DNA of 64,000 nucleotides, taken from positions 4,510,001 to 4,574,000 of the forward strand of contig NZ_CP102428.1 in assembly GCF_024652905.1 (NCBI RefSeq), read 5' to 3'. The notes beneath the pieces were generated by a model. It saw only the letters and a program-made list of their open reading frames with translations, did not search any database and had not been told where the DNA came from. Shown piece after piece: positions 52,013 through 60,806 of the stretch. The position numbers were made by a program, and so were the translations under genes. Position 1 is the first letter of the stretch. Every line of letters begins with the position of its first letter. The DNA is from Pseudomonas oryzihabitans (lineage in GTDB: Bacteria; Pseudomonadota; Gammaproteobacteria; Pseudomonadales; Pseudomonadaceae).

Positions 52013-52828
52013 CTAGGGCGCTTCCGCCGTCGCGGGCGTCACCGCCGAACCGGCCAGCAGGCCGCCGTCCAGATTCAGCTCGCTGCCGGTCATGTAGCCG
52101 GCCTCGTCGGAGGCTAGCAGCAGCGCCACGGCGGCCACTTCTTCGGGCCGGCCAAAGCGCCGCAGCGGCGTATCCCGCACCAGCGCCGCCATGCGTGCCT
52201 CGCGGTCCGGTCCGGCGCCGAGCATGGGCTCCCACATCGGCGTGAGGATGGCGGCGGGGTGGATGGAGTTGCAGCGGATCGCGAGGCCTTGCTCCGCGCA
52301 ATAGAGGGCCACCGTCTTGCTGTGGTTGCGCACGGCGGCCTTGGACGAGGCATAGGCCGCCGCGCCGGGGATGCCCACCAGCCCGGAGCGCGACGAGATA
52401 TTGATGATGGCGCCAGCCCCTGCCGGCCGCATGGCACGGATGCCGTATTTGCAGCCGAGAAAGACGCCATCGAGATTGGTGCGATGCACCGCGTGCCAGT
52501 CTTCGAGACTGGCGTTTTCCGGATCGTGGGCCACCAGGCCCTGCTCGAAGCCGGTGATCCCGGCGTTGTTCACCAGCACGTCCAACCGGCCACGTTCTGC
52601 GAGGATCTGCCGCGTGACCTGCTGCCATTCGGCTTCCAGGCGCACATCCAGATGCAGGTAGCGGGCACCGTCTCCCAACTCAGCGGCGACGGCGCGGCCG
52701 AGGTCAGCGTTGAGGTCGGTGACATAGACGAAGGCACCCTCCGCCACGAAGGTCCGGGCGATGGCGGCGCCTATGCCCTGGGCCGCGCCGGTGATCAGGG
52801 CGGTCTTGCCGCTGAGTTTGGCTGCCAT
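52013..52828 (-). CDS. Short-chain dehydrogenase/reductase (SDR family)
   Basis: The 271-residue classical SDR has cofactor motif [15 protein letters not shown], catalytic Ser in INISSRSG and Tyr-x3-Lys in YASSKAAV. The Asp in VTDLNADLG after the second strand favours NAD over NADP. The C-terminus ([13 protein letters not shown]) is typical. No neighbour reveals the substrate. Confidence 0.9.
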   Translation of the reverse strand: MAAKLSGKTALITGAAQGIGAAIARTFVAEGAFVYVTDLNADLGRAVAAELGDGARYLHLDVRLEAEWQQVTRQILAERGRLDVLVNNAGITGFEQGLVAHDPENASLEDWHAVHRTNLDGVFLGCKYGIRAMRPAGAGAIINISSRSGLVGIPGAAAYASSKAAVRNHSKTVALYCAEQGLAIRCNSIHPAAILTPMWEPMLGAGPDREARMAALVRDTPLRRFGRPEEVAAVALLLASDEAGYMTGSELNLDGGLLAGSAVTPATAEAP

Positions 52829-52897
52829 ACGAGTACGCCCTCCAGATCGTGACTAGCCTCCGAGGGTAGCCCAGGAGGTCGGGTCAGGGGGCCAGCA

Positions 52898-53377
52898 TCA
52901 CGCTCGAGCGCTGACCCCGCCGGTGCTGTCGCCGGCCTTCTTCAGGGCTTCGGTATAGGCGGCATAGGCGTTCATCAGCGCCGCGCTGGCGGCGGCCACA
53001 TTGGCCTGGGCGGCTTCGCGCGCGGCCTGGCTGGCCTCGTCAGCCTTACCCTTGCCCTTGCTCTGGGCCTCCACCGCGCGCAACTGCTTTTGCGCCAGCT
53101 CCAGTTGCCGCTTGGCCATGTCGATGGCCTTTTGCAGGGTATCCAGGGTCTTGTTGCCGGTGCTGCTCTTCTCGCCGCCAGAGGTGGCGTCGGCTTCGGC
53201 CTGGTCCTTGATCTGGTTCAGCGAATTGGGCTTGCCGATCCCCTTGGTCTTGCTGGCTTGCGTGGCCTTGGCCGCTTCATCTTCGGCAGTGGACTTGGCC
53301 GGTGCGCCACTCAGCGTGAGCGTGGCCGGGCGCAAGATGCCATGGCCAATGCCATTCACCGACAGCGTGCTGGACAT
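52898..53377 (-). CDS. Small Ala/Lys-rich protein of unknown function
   Basis: The 159-residue protein has AGGAG before ATG 53377. A short N-terminal MSSTLSVNGIGHGIL is followed by a charged low-complexity stretch, and then a long helix (DTLQKAIDMAKRQLELAQKQ and onward) likely to be a coiled coil. There is no signal peptide and no cysteine. The N-terminus is reminiscent of flagellar or type III secreted small proteins, but I cannot place it in a family. It lies downstream of the curlin-repeat gene on the same strand with a 127-base gap. Confidence 0.65.
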   Translation of the reverse strand: MSSTLSVNGIGHGILRPATLTLSGAPAKSTAEDEAAKATQASKTKGIGKPNSLNQIKDQAEADATSGGEKSSTGNKTLDTLQKAIDMAKRQLELAQKQLRAVEAQSKGKGKADEASQAAREAAQANVAAASAALMNAYAAYTEALKKAGDSTGGVSARA

Positions 53378-53504
53378 CGCGGACTCCTTGAAAGGTACAT
53401 CCCAAGGATAACGGCCGCGTGAGGCAAAGATTGAGAGCGGGCGGGGCAGAGAGAACCCGCATACGCTGCCAGCGCGCACGGTGCCCGGCCCCGCTGATCT
53501 CAGG

Positions 53505-54626
53505 TTACTGGGTAATGACGGCGTGGTTGGAGAAGCCGCTCTGGGTGATGCTGATGGCATTGCCCGCCGTGTTCTGGGTCAGATTGGCGGTGTGCTGGTA
53601 GCCACTCTGGCTGGCGGTGATGCTGGAGGCGTTGCCCTGCACGAAGGCCGTCACCCCGAGGTCGTTGCCTTGCTGATCGACCTTCAGCTGGCCGTCGTTA
53701 CCGAGGTAATAGGCGGTGATGCCATTGCCGTCGCCATTGGACACCAGATCCAGCTGGTTGCCCTCGCCCGAGACGGTGGCGGAGGCGCCATTGCCGTTAC
53801 CGCTCTGCGCCAGGGTCAGCTGGCTGCCGACGCCATAGACATTCACGTCCGCACGGTTGAGGTCACCGCGCTGGGCGATGTCGACGGTGCTGGGCCGCGA
53901 ATAGCCGCTGGAATGCCGGACCCGGGCATCGTTGCCGTTACCCTGTTGCACCACGGTGGAGTCGGTTCGCTCGCCGGCCTGCTTGAGGCCGATGTAGTTG
54001 TCGTTGCCGCGCTGTTCGACGATCGTCGTGGAGTCCTCGCCGTTCTGGCTGACCCAGGCCGCGTTGCGTAGGCCGAAGCTGGTCACCTGCAGGTCCTGGC
54101 GGTCACCGTGCTGAGCCAGGTCCAGCTTGCCGTCGAGTCCATCCTGGCGCACCGTCAGGGTGTTCTGGCCCGCGGCATAGCTGTCCTGCTCGATATCGAT
54201 CCGGTGATTGCCGCCGTCCTGGTGGACATAGGTGTCCTGCCGCAAGCCACTCTGCCGCACCACCGTCTCGTTGCCGCTGCCCGGTCCCTGGTCGACCTGC
54301 ACCCGGTCATAGCCACCATCGCGCTGCTCGATATCCACCAGACGCCGCGAGCCCCAGGCCTGGTTGACCTCGACAGCGCTCTTGCCATTGGTCTGCAGCA
54401 CCCGCACGCGGTCATCGGCAGCGTTCTGCTGGGTGACCTGAGCGTTGAGAAAACTGCCGCTCTGCTGAATATCCGCCTGGTTGCGCGCCGACAGCTCGCC
54501 GCCTTGGTTCAGGTTCACCACATTGAAACCGCCGTTCTGCTGGACGTTGGCGGCGTGGGATTCGGCCCAGGCGACGCTGGTGTTGGCCAGTAGCAACGCG
54601 ACCATGAGGGAGCGGGAGGTTTGCAT
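53505..54626 (-). CDS. Secreted curlin-repeat (CsgA/CsgB-like) protein
   Basis: The 373-residue protein has a signal peptide (SLMVALLLANTSVAWA). The rest is a series of imperfect repeats of about 11 residues with the curlin pattern Val-x-Gln-x-Gly-x-x-Asn, for example VVQQGNGND, LAQSGNGNG and ISITQSGFSNHAVITQ. These stack as beta-strand rungs in curli amyloid. It is more than twice the length of E. coli CsgA, and no csgDEFG genes are in view. It could be an amyloid fibre subunit, a nucleator, or an adhesin exported by a remote Csg system. Confidence 0.82.
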   Translation of the reverse strand: MQTSRSLMVALLLANTSVAWAESHAANVQQNGGFNVVNLNQGGELSARNQADIQQSGSFLNAQVTQQNAADDRVRVLQTNGKSAVEVNQAWGSRRLVDIEQRDGGYDRVQVDQGPGSGNETVVRQSGLRQDTYVHQDGGNHRIDIEQDSYAAGQNTLTVRQDGLDGKLDLAQHGDRQDLQVTSFGLRNAAWVSQNGEDSTTIVEQRGNDNYIGLKQAGERTDSTVVQQGNGNDARVRHSSGYSRPSTVDIAQRGDLNRADVNVYGVGSQLTLAQSGNGNGASATVSGEGNQLDLVSNGDGNGITAYYLGNDGQLKVDQQGNDLGVTAFVQGNASSITASQSGYQHTANLTQNTAGNAISITQSGFSNHAVITQ

Positions 54627-54767
54627 GGGGACGGTCCTTTTAGCCTATGTATAAAAGCAGCCGAAAATTTAAGTGATAAATCAGTTCCGTAGTATCCTCG
54701 CTAATAATGTTGAATGTGCAATCAGTCAAAAGTTTGAATTTTTTGAAAGTGCTAGGGTTGCAAGAGG

Positions 54768-56843
54768 CTAGGACGCAGATTCAATTTCTCTTTGGATTGA
54801 GAGTGATAATCTGTCCAGTGTTCTTTGTTGTAATAAAAAATACGGCTCCGATATTTGCGAAAATTGTTTTCCTTCAAAGTCTGAAGTTAGAAATTCAAAA
54901 TAGCTTTTTGTGGTTGCAGAATTTAGATGAAGGTGGTCTATGTCGTTGCGATAGACCTTTATTCTATGTAGGACTGGCCAAAGGTGTTCATACGAGGTCT
55001 TTATGTCATTCCAGAAATATTGTTTTTTGCCTATGTCTGCTCCGTATTTTTCGATGGATTCAACAAAGCATCTGTTTAAAGTGTTTATAAAGGCAGAGAA
55101 CCCGTCTTTATCTTGAGCTACTTTTGTATCGTATAATCTCCCGCCTTCAGGAAAGGAATTAGCACCAAAGAGCTTGCAAGGTTTTGCCCCTTGGTTTGCT
55201 AGTCGCTCTAAGACGCTGAAGTCAGTTGATATTTCTTCAATTCTACGCTTTAGCCAGCTGCTTCTGTTGTCCTTATCTATGAGCGGGTAGAGCAGTTCGC
55301 GTCCATCTTTTTTCATCGAGTCGAGGGCAACTCTTTGAGCGATGACAGGGATGTTTATCTCGTAGCCATGGTCGCGTTTTCTTATAAGTTGGTAGCTGCA
55401 GAGATGAGATGTGTATGTGGTTTCTTTTGAAAGTTCTTCAAATTCTAGTTCTCGGCCAGTTGCAAGTAGCTCAAATAGGTAATATTCATCTGGATAAAAT
55501 TCGCGAATTTCGGAAATAGCATGATTGCTATAAAATGTAAGTTCTTGATCGATTCTTGGCTTCAGTGCATTGAATGTATTGGTGTCAACTTTAAATGGGT
55601 GGTCTTGTGTTTCCGCCATAAACGAGTTTAGTGTGCTGCACGCTTGGCGAATGAGGAGTGGATGTCCGCCGTACCAGTCTCGAATGCAACCACAAGCATC
55701 GTATTCAAAAGTCATTCCCATGCGCTTGCCAAGTTTGCGCAACATGATTTTGGCTTCTTCTTGACTGAAGCCCGTTAGATATTTGTGGGGTACTATGCCA
55801 AACAAAGGATTCTGAACGCCATCAACTAAGTCCGACTCAACAACGCTAGGATTAACTCCTGCAATTATGAAGCTAAGGCATTTGAATTGACTTTGCGATG
55901 ACCATAAGGTCTGCCAAAGTTCTATGTAATCGTCAACCCAGTGTTTGTCTCGAGGCGAGATGAATGAAATGTATTCAATCTCATCAAACATAATGCATAT
56001 TCGATGGCCAGCATCTCTGCACTCCTTTATGAGTGACACAAAGTTTTTAGATGCTTGACGTTCTGTGTAGTTACCTATTTTTGGTATGCTAAGTTTGTTA
56101 GAAATCTCTGCGGCTAGATCTTCAAGCAATTCAAACCAACGAGCCTTCCGCACATGAGGCTGTTTGCAGTCAATATAAAAAACAGAGGCTACTTTTTCTG
56201 ACTCACATAGGCGCTTTATCTTGAATAAAAGTGATGTTTTTCCCGTTTTTCTCAGTCCAAATATCGCCTTGTTTTCACTCTGCTTGATGGAGCCGTAGTA
56301 CTCCATTACCGAGTTTTGGCGGCCGAAAAAGTATGTGTCCTCTACAAGTGGTAATGAATAGTTGAATAGGTCTCTTCCAAAAAAAAGTTTGTTGAGGCGA
56401 TTTCTTACAAACCAGTTATCTCCCTTTGCCTCATCTAGTTCAGAAACGGAAAATGGTACAATTATACGTGCTTCTTGACGTGATGACACATATGAGTCAA
56501 GCCATTTCGCTACGTTTTCATCATCTGATACTAAAAAATAGTTAAGTGTTTCGACTCTGCCCTTCGCAGGTGAAGTTGAAAATATCTGCTCTACCGCCTG
56601 AAGTGTTCTTGGTTCCATGTGCGAAAATGGAGAATAAATAAGTAGGATTTCATTTTCAAATCCGTAAGACTCTTTATAGTGCTTGTCTGGGGAGAGAAAG
56701 TACATCGATACTGTGGCATTGTAAGCTCTGGTCTTTTTTCCCCATGTCACATCAAAGCCATCTAGAAAGGGTAGAAGAATCTCCCTCTCTTTTGGGTGGG
56801 TTGAAAGATGTTGCTCTTCAACTTCTATTTTTATACTTCCCAT
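54768..56843 (-). CDS. STAND/ORC-like P-loop ATPase with C-terminal HEPN-like domain (candidate defence protein)
   Basis: The 691-residue gene is strikingly AT-rich against its neighbours. Residues 1-165 form an unrecognised alpha/beta domain. The ATPase follows: FFGRQ (172-176), Walker A GLRKTGKTS (196-204), Walker B RICIMFDEIE (Asp287, Glu288), a sensor-like FIIAGVNPS (325-333) and GGHPLLIRQA (392-401), as in STAND and archaeal-type ATPases. After a winged-helix-like middle part, the C-terminus carries YRNDIDH, an Arg632-x4-His637 motif in a helical setting typical of HEPN ribonucleases. AAAGGA precedes the ATG. Signal-triggered RNA cleavage in phage defence is inferred from this architecture; nothing is proven. 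Confidence 0.8.
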   Translation of the reverse strand: MGSIKIEVEEQHLSTHPKEREILLPFLDGFDVTWGKKTRAYNATVSMYFLSPDKHYKESYGFENEILLIYSPFSHMEPRTLQAVEQIFSTSPAKGRVETLNYFLVSDDENVAKWLDSYVSSRQEARIIVPFSVSELDEAKGDNWFVRNRLNKLFFGRDLFNYSLPLVEDTYFFGRQNSVMEYYGSIKQSENKAIFGLRKTGKTSLLFKIKRLCESEKVASVFYIDCKQPHVRKARWFELLEDLAAEISNKLSIPKIGNYTERQASKNFVSLIKECRDAGHRICIMFDEIEYISFISPRDKHWVDDYIELWQTLWSSQSQFKCLSFIIAGVNPSVVESDLVDGVQNPLFGIVPHKYLTGFSQEEAKIMLRKLGKRMGMTFEYDACGCIRDWYGGHPLLIRQACSTLNSFMAETQDHPFKVDTNTFNALKPRIDQELTFYSNHAISEIREFYPDEYYLFELLATGRELEFEELSKETTYTSHLCSYQLIRKRDHGYEINIPVIAQRVALDSMKKDGRELLYPLIDKDNRSSWLKRRIEEISTDFSVLERLANQGAKPCKLFGANSFPEGGRLYDTKVAQDKDGFSAFINTLNRCFVESIEKYGADIGKKQYFWNDIKTSYEHLWPVLHRIKVYRNDIDHLHLNSATTKSYFEFLTSDFEGKQFSQISEPYFLLQQRTLDRLSLSIQREIESAS

Positions 56844-57734
56844 GGGTGTCCTTTATTTGGCTGAAACGCGCAAATTGGTTTTATTTTATTTAAATGCAAC
56901 AATTTCGAATATCTAATTTAGTTGAGATTTTATATAAATTTCTCTGGATTAGTATTTTTGATATGTTGCTGAGTAAATGGTGGCGCAAAGGTAGGAGTGA
57001 GTGTTGTTGATTTTAGTCGGCTAGGCTTGAACTTTATATAATCTTTAAGAGTGCGCTGTTTTTGGTGTTCTATTGGTGGTTTTGTTGGTTTCATAAAATA
57101 CTCTTATCTTAGGTGACTTCGGTGCTGTATCTACTTGGTTAAGTTAAATCTCTAGCTACTGGGCATGAAGGAGACTGTGATGAATTTTCCAGATGACGCT
57201 ATAGGCTTTCTGATTACGCAGCGATTCTAGCCAGCCTGATGCTGTTGGATCCAATTTAATTGCCTTGGGCTTTCAGCGGGCAATAAAAATTACAATGCGC
57301 GCAAGAGTTGGATCTACTTCTATGCCATGAAATAATTTAAGTAAGAGCAAGGCGGCAAGCAACGGTAGCCAGATAAATAGCAGCGAGATGCAATGAATCT
57401 TATGGCGGAGCTAATCAGAAATAGTATCGAACTCGCCGCTAAGAGCGCCGTGATGGTCCTACGTGGTCTTGCCCTAGCAGTGTTTGGTAGGTGCATGGCG
57501 GCGTCTTGGCCCAAGGTGAAGAGTATCCTAGTCGATCCCCTCCTTTTTCTGGGTTTCACGTTAGGCGGCAGGTTTGAAAACGTCAAGTCGGGTAGGGCGC
57601 CGCATCAAGGGGCTTGCTGCGCTGAAGTCCATCGGTTACTACGGAAAACAACCTAAATCTCGCACGTGCTGCAGTTGCGGCTAACAAAAAAAAGGGAAAA
57701 TTGGGCAATGTTAAAATGAAATGTCCGACGAACT
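56844..57734. other. AT-rich degenerate spacer of the island, no convincing gene
   Basis: About 890 bases, AT-rich toward 56850-57150 and closer to chromosomal composition after 57370. The leftmost 110 bases hold the probable promoter of the ATPase gene. A perfect ribosome site GAAGGAG at 57167-57173 precedes ATG 57180, but only 16 codons follow (to TAG at 57230), as in a truncated gene. An 87-codon frame at 57393-57656 with one hydrophobic stretch lacks a ribosome site. Another frame near 57590-57690 encodes a Cys-Cys-x2-Cys tail before a stop. These look like remnants of mobile or phage genes. Confidence 0.55.
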
Positions 57735-57766
57735 GCCCCCGCGACCACCCGAGCGGTCGCAGGGGC
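57735..57766 (-). terminator. Terminator-like hairpin after pntB
   Basis: GCCCC and GCGACC (57735-57746) pair with GGTCGC and GGGGC (57755-57766) with one C/A mismatch and an eight-base loop. It starts six bases beyond the pntB stop. There is no strong U-tract. It also marks the return from AT-rich island sequence to core composition. Confidence 0.7.
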
Positions 57767-57771
57767 ATGGC

Positions 57772-59208
57772 TTAATCCACCGCCTTGACCATCTCCTCGA
57801 TGACCTTCTTGGCATCGCCAAAGACCATCAGGGTCTTGTCCAGGTAGAAGAGTTCGTTGTCCAGGCCCGCGTAGCCGCTGGCCATGGATCTCTTGTTGAC
57901 GATGATCGTCTTGGCCTTGAAAGCTTCGAGGATGGGCATGCCGGCGATGGGTGACTTGGGGTCGTTCTTGGCGGCCGGGTTGACCACGTCGTTGGCGCCG
58001 AGCACCAGCACCACGTCGGCCTGGCCGAATTCGGAGTTGATGTCGTCCATCTCGAACACCTGGTCGTAGGGCACCTCGGCTTCGGCCAAGAGCACGTTCA
58101 TATGGCCGGGCATGCGTCCGGCCACCGGGTGGATGGCGTATTTCACCGTCACCCCGTTGTGCACCAGCTTCTCGGTCAGCTCCTTGAGCGCGTGCTGGGC
58201 GCGGGCCACCGCCAGGCCGTAACCGGGGACGATGATGACGCTGTCGGCGTTGCCCAGCAGGAAGGCGGCGTCGTCCGCCGAGCCGGATTTGACCGGACGC
58301 TGCTCCTGGCTACCGCCACTGGCCGCGGCTTCCGTCGCCCCACCGAAGCCGCCGAGGATGACGTTGAAGAAGGAGCGGTTCATCGCCTTGCACATGATGT
58401 AGGAGAGGATGGCGCCGCTCGATCCCACCAGCGAACCGGCGATGATCAGCATGGAGTTGTTCAGCGAGAAGCCGATGCCGGCAGCGGCCCAGCCGGAGTA
58501 GCTGTTGAGCATGGAGACCACCACCGGCATGTCGGCGCCGCCGATGGGGATGATGATCAGCACGCCGATGACGAAGGCCAGGGCCACCAGCACGGCGAAG
58601 GCGCCGAGGTTGCCGCTGAAGGTGAACATCAGGCCCAGGGCGAGAATGGCCACGCCAATGGCCAGGTTGAGGATGTGCTGGCCGGCGAACTGCACCGGGG
58701 CGCCCTGGAACAGGCGGAACTTGTATTTGCCCGAGAGCTTGCCGAAGGCGATCACCGAACCGGAGAAGGTGATGGCGCCGATGGCCGCGCCGAGGAACAG
58801 CTCCAGGCGGTTGCCGCTGGGGATCGGATGGCCAAAGGTGGCGACGATGCCCAGGGACTGCGGCTCGACCACCGCGGCGATGGCAATGAACACCGCGGCC
58901 AGGCCGATCATGCTGTGCATGAAGGCGACCAGCTCGGGCATCTTAGTCATTTCCACGCGCTTGGCCATGATCGCGCCGGCACTACCGCCCACCAGCAGGC
59001 CGACGATGACGTAGCCGATGCCCTGCACCGCCAGCTCGCTGCCGAGCTTGTGGATCAGCGCCAGGGTGGTGAGCACGGCGAGGGTCATGCCGGCCATGCC
59101 GAAGGCGTTGCCGCGGCGTGAGGTGGTGGGGTGGGAAAGGCCCTTGAGCGCCTGGATGAAGCACACCGAGGCGACGAGGTAGAGCAGGGTGATGAGGTTC
59201 ATGCTCAT
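57772..59208 (-). CDS. pntB: NAD(P) transhydrogenase beta subunit PntB
   Basis: The 478-residue subunit has eight to nine membrane segments and a C-terminal NADP-binding domain III. The latter begins at about residue 300 and includes VIIVPGYGLAVARAQHAL, HPVAGRMPGHMNVLLAEA and the closing FGDAKKVIEEMVKAV. The enzyme couples proton entry to hydride transfer from NADH to NADP. Its ATG lies one base from the pntAB stop. Last gene of a three-gene operon. Confidence 0.95.
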   Translation of the reverse strand: MSMNLITLLYLVASVCFIQALKGLSHPTTSRRGNAFGMAGMTLAVLTTLALIHKLGSELAVQGIGYVIVGLLVGGSAGAIMAKRVEMTKMPELVAFMHSMIGLAAVFIAIAAVVEPQSLGIVATFGHPIPSGNRLELFLGAAIGAITFSGSVIAFGKLSGKYKFRLFQGAPVQFAGQHILNLAIGVAILALGLMFTFSGNLGAFAVLVALAFVIGVLIIIPIGGADMPVVVSMLNSYSGWAAAGIGFSLNNSMLIIAGSLVGSSGAILSYIMCKAMNRSFFNVILGGFGGATEAAASGGSQEQRPVKSGSADDAAFLLGNADSVIIVPGYGLAVARAQHALKELTEKLVHNGVTVKYAIHPVAGRMPGHMNVLLAEAEVPYDQVFEMDDINSEFGQADVVLVLGANDVVNPAAKNDPKSPIAGMPILEAFKAKTIIVNKRSMASGYAGLDNELFYLDKTLMVFGDAKKVIEEMVKAVD

Positions 59209-59209
59209 G

Positions 59210-59524
59210 TCAGGGCTTCTCCGCCTGGGCCTTGGGGGCCTTCTTCTTGAACATTTCCAGCATGCGGCGGGTGACCAGGAAGCCGCCGAAGACGTTGACC
59301 GCCGCCAGGGCCACGGCCAGGGTGCCCATGGTCTTGCCCAGCGGGGTGACGGTGAGGGCGGCGGCGAGCATGGCGCCGACGATGACGATGGCGGAGATGG
59401 CGTTGGTCACGGCCATCAGCGGGGTGTGCAGCGCGGGGGTGACGTTCCAGACCACGTGGTAGCCGACATAGATGGCCAGCACGAAGATGATCAGGTTGTA
59501 GATGCCGTCGGAAATCAGATCCAT
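59210..59524 (-). CDS. pntAB: NAD(P) transhydrogenase alpha subunit part 2 (membrane domain)
   Basis: The 104-residue protein has three hydrophobic segments and corresponds to the membrane part of E. coli PntA, which is split off in pseudomonads and Rhodospirillum. VGYHVVWNVTPALHTPLMAV and NAISAIVIVGAML are typical. It lies 39 bases after pntAA and one base before pntB. Confidence 0.94.
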   Translation of the reverse strand: MDLISDGIYNLIIFVLAIYVGYHVVWNVTPALHTPLMAVTNAISAIVIVGAMLAAALTVTPLGKTMGTLAVALAAVNVFGGFLVTRRMLEMFKKKAPKAQAEKP

Positions 59525-59563
59525 GGGGGCAGTCCTTTAAAGGCAGAGGGGCCGGGCTGGGGC

Positions 59564-60682
59564 TCAGGCGTTCTTGCGGCGCAATTCGCCGCCGTGGCAC
59601 ATCAGGCAGGCGGCGACGATGTCGTCCTCCAGGTCGAGGTGGAAGGCCCCGTCCTTGAGCACCAGCTTGAGGAAGTCCAGCAGGTTGCGGGCATAGAGCG
59701 CCGAGGCGTCCGCCGGTACCCGGGCGGCCAGGTTGCCGTAGCCCACCAGGGTGACGCCGTGCTTGACCACCACCCGGTCCAGCTCGGTCAGCGGGCAGTT
59801 GCCACCCTGGCTGGCGGCCAGGTCGATGACCACGGAGCCAGGCTTCATTTCGGCCACGGTGGCTTCGTGCAGCAGGGTGGGCGCGCGGCGACCGGGGATC
59901 AGCGCGGTGGTGATGACGATGTCGGCCTGTTTGGCGCGCTCGTGCACGGCCTTGGCCTGGCGCTCCATCCAGGTGGCCGGCATGGGCCGGGCATAGCCGC
60001 CGACGCCTTCGGCGCACTGGCGCTCCTCTTCGGTCTCGAAGGGCACGTCGACGAACTTGGCACCGAGGGATTCGATCTGCTCCTTCACCGCAGGGCGCAC
60101 GTCGGAAGCCTCGATCACCGCGCCGAGGCGTTTGGCGGTGGCGATGGCCTGCAGCCCCGCCACCCCGGCGCCGAGGATCAGCACCCGCGCGGCCTTCACC
60201 GTGCCGGCGGCGGTCATCAGCATGGGCATGAAGCGCGGATAGTGGTCGGCCGCCAGCATCACCGCCTTGTAGCCGGCGATGTTGGCCTGGGAGGAGAGCA
60301 CGTCCAGGCTCTGGGCGCGGGAGGTGCGCGGCGCCGCTTCCAGGGCGAAGGCGGTGAGGCCGCGGGCATTGAGCTGGTCCAGGGTCTCCTGGGCGAAGGG
60401 GTTGAGCATGCCGATCAGCACGGCGCCAGGCTTCATCAGCGCCAGCTCGGCGGCATTGGGCGCCGCGACCTTGAGCACCAGGTCGGCGCCCAGGGCCGCG
60501 GCGGCATCGCCGAGCTGGGCGCCAATGGCGGCATAGGCCGCGTCGGGCACGCTGGCGCGCTCGCCAGCACCCTGTTGCACCACCACCTGGTGGCCCTGGC
60601 CGATCAGTTTCTTGAGGGTTTCGGGGGTCGCGGCCACGCGCGTTTCCCCCGCACCGGTTTCCATCGGGACGCCGATCAGCAC
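59564..60682 (-). CDS. pntAA: NAD(P) transhydrogenase alpha subunit part 1 (NAD-binding domain)
   Basis: The 372-residue protein is homologous to alanine dehydrogenase. N-terminal GETRVAATPETLKKLI, the central NAD motif LILGAGVAGLQAIATAKRLG and the mobile-loop region are present. It forms the peripheral domain I that binds NAD(H). First gene of pntAA-pntAB-pntB. The hydrolase gene upstream is on the same strand but separated by 124 bases. Confidence 0.95.
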   Translation of the reverse strand: MLIGVPMETGAGETRVAATPETLKKLIGQGHQVVVQQGAGERASVPDAAYAAIGAQLGDAAAALGADLVLKVAAPNAAELALMKPGAVLIGMLNPFAQETLDQLNARGLTAFALEAAPRTSRAQSLDVLSSQANIAGYKAVMLAADHYPRFMPMLMTAAGTVKAARVLILGAGVAGLQAIATAKRLGAVIEASDVRPAVKEQIESLGAKFVDVPFETEEERQCAEGVGGYARPMPATWMERQAKAVHERAKQADIVITTALIPGRRAPTLLHEATVAEMKPGSVVIDLAASQGGNCPLTELDRVVVKHGVTLVGYGNLAARVPADASALYARNLLDFLKLVLKDGAFHLDLEDDIVAACLMCHGGELRRKNA

Positions 60683-60806
60683 GGGTGTTACTCCTTGTTA
60701 TTCGTGCCGCCACAATGGGACCTGGGGCAGCGGAGTGGCTGTCCGGAAACGACGGGTAGCTTTTGAAAAAGCGACAGGCGCGCCGCTGGGGCGGCCTGTT
60801 TGGGAC

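Noticed and set aside
54707-55090. 127-codon plus-strand frame at the left edge of the island
   Set aside because: It lies mostly antisense to the C-terminal part of the ATPase gene and has no convincing features.
57393-57656. 87-codon frame with a hydrophobic stretch, possible holin-like gene
   Set aside because: No ribosome site, no recognised family, and a similar open frame on the other strand; treated as non-coding.
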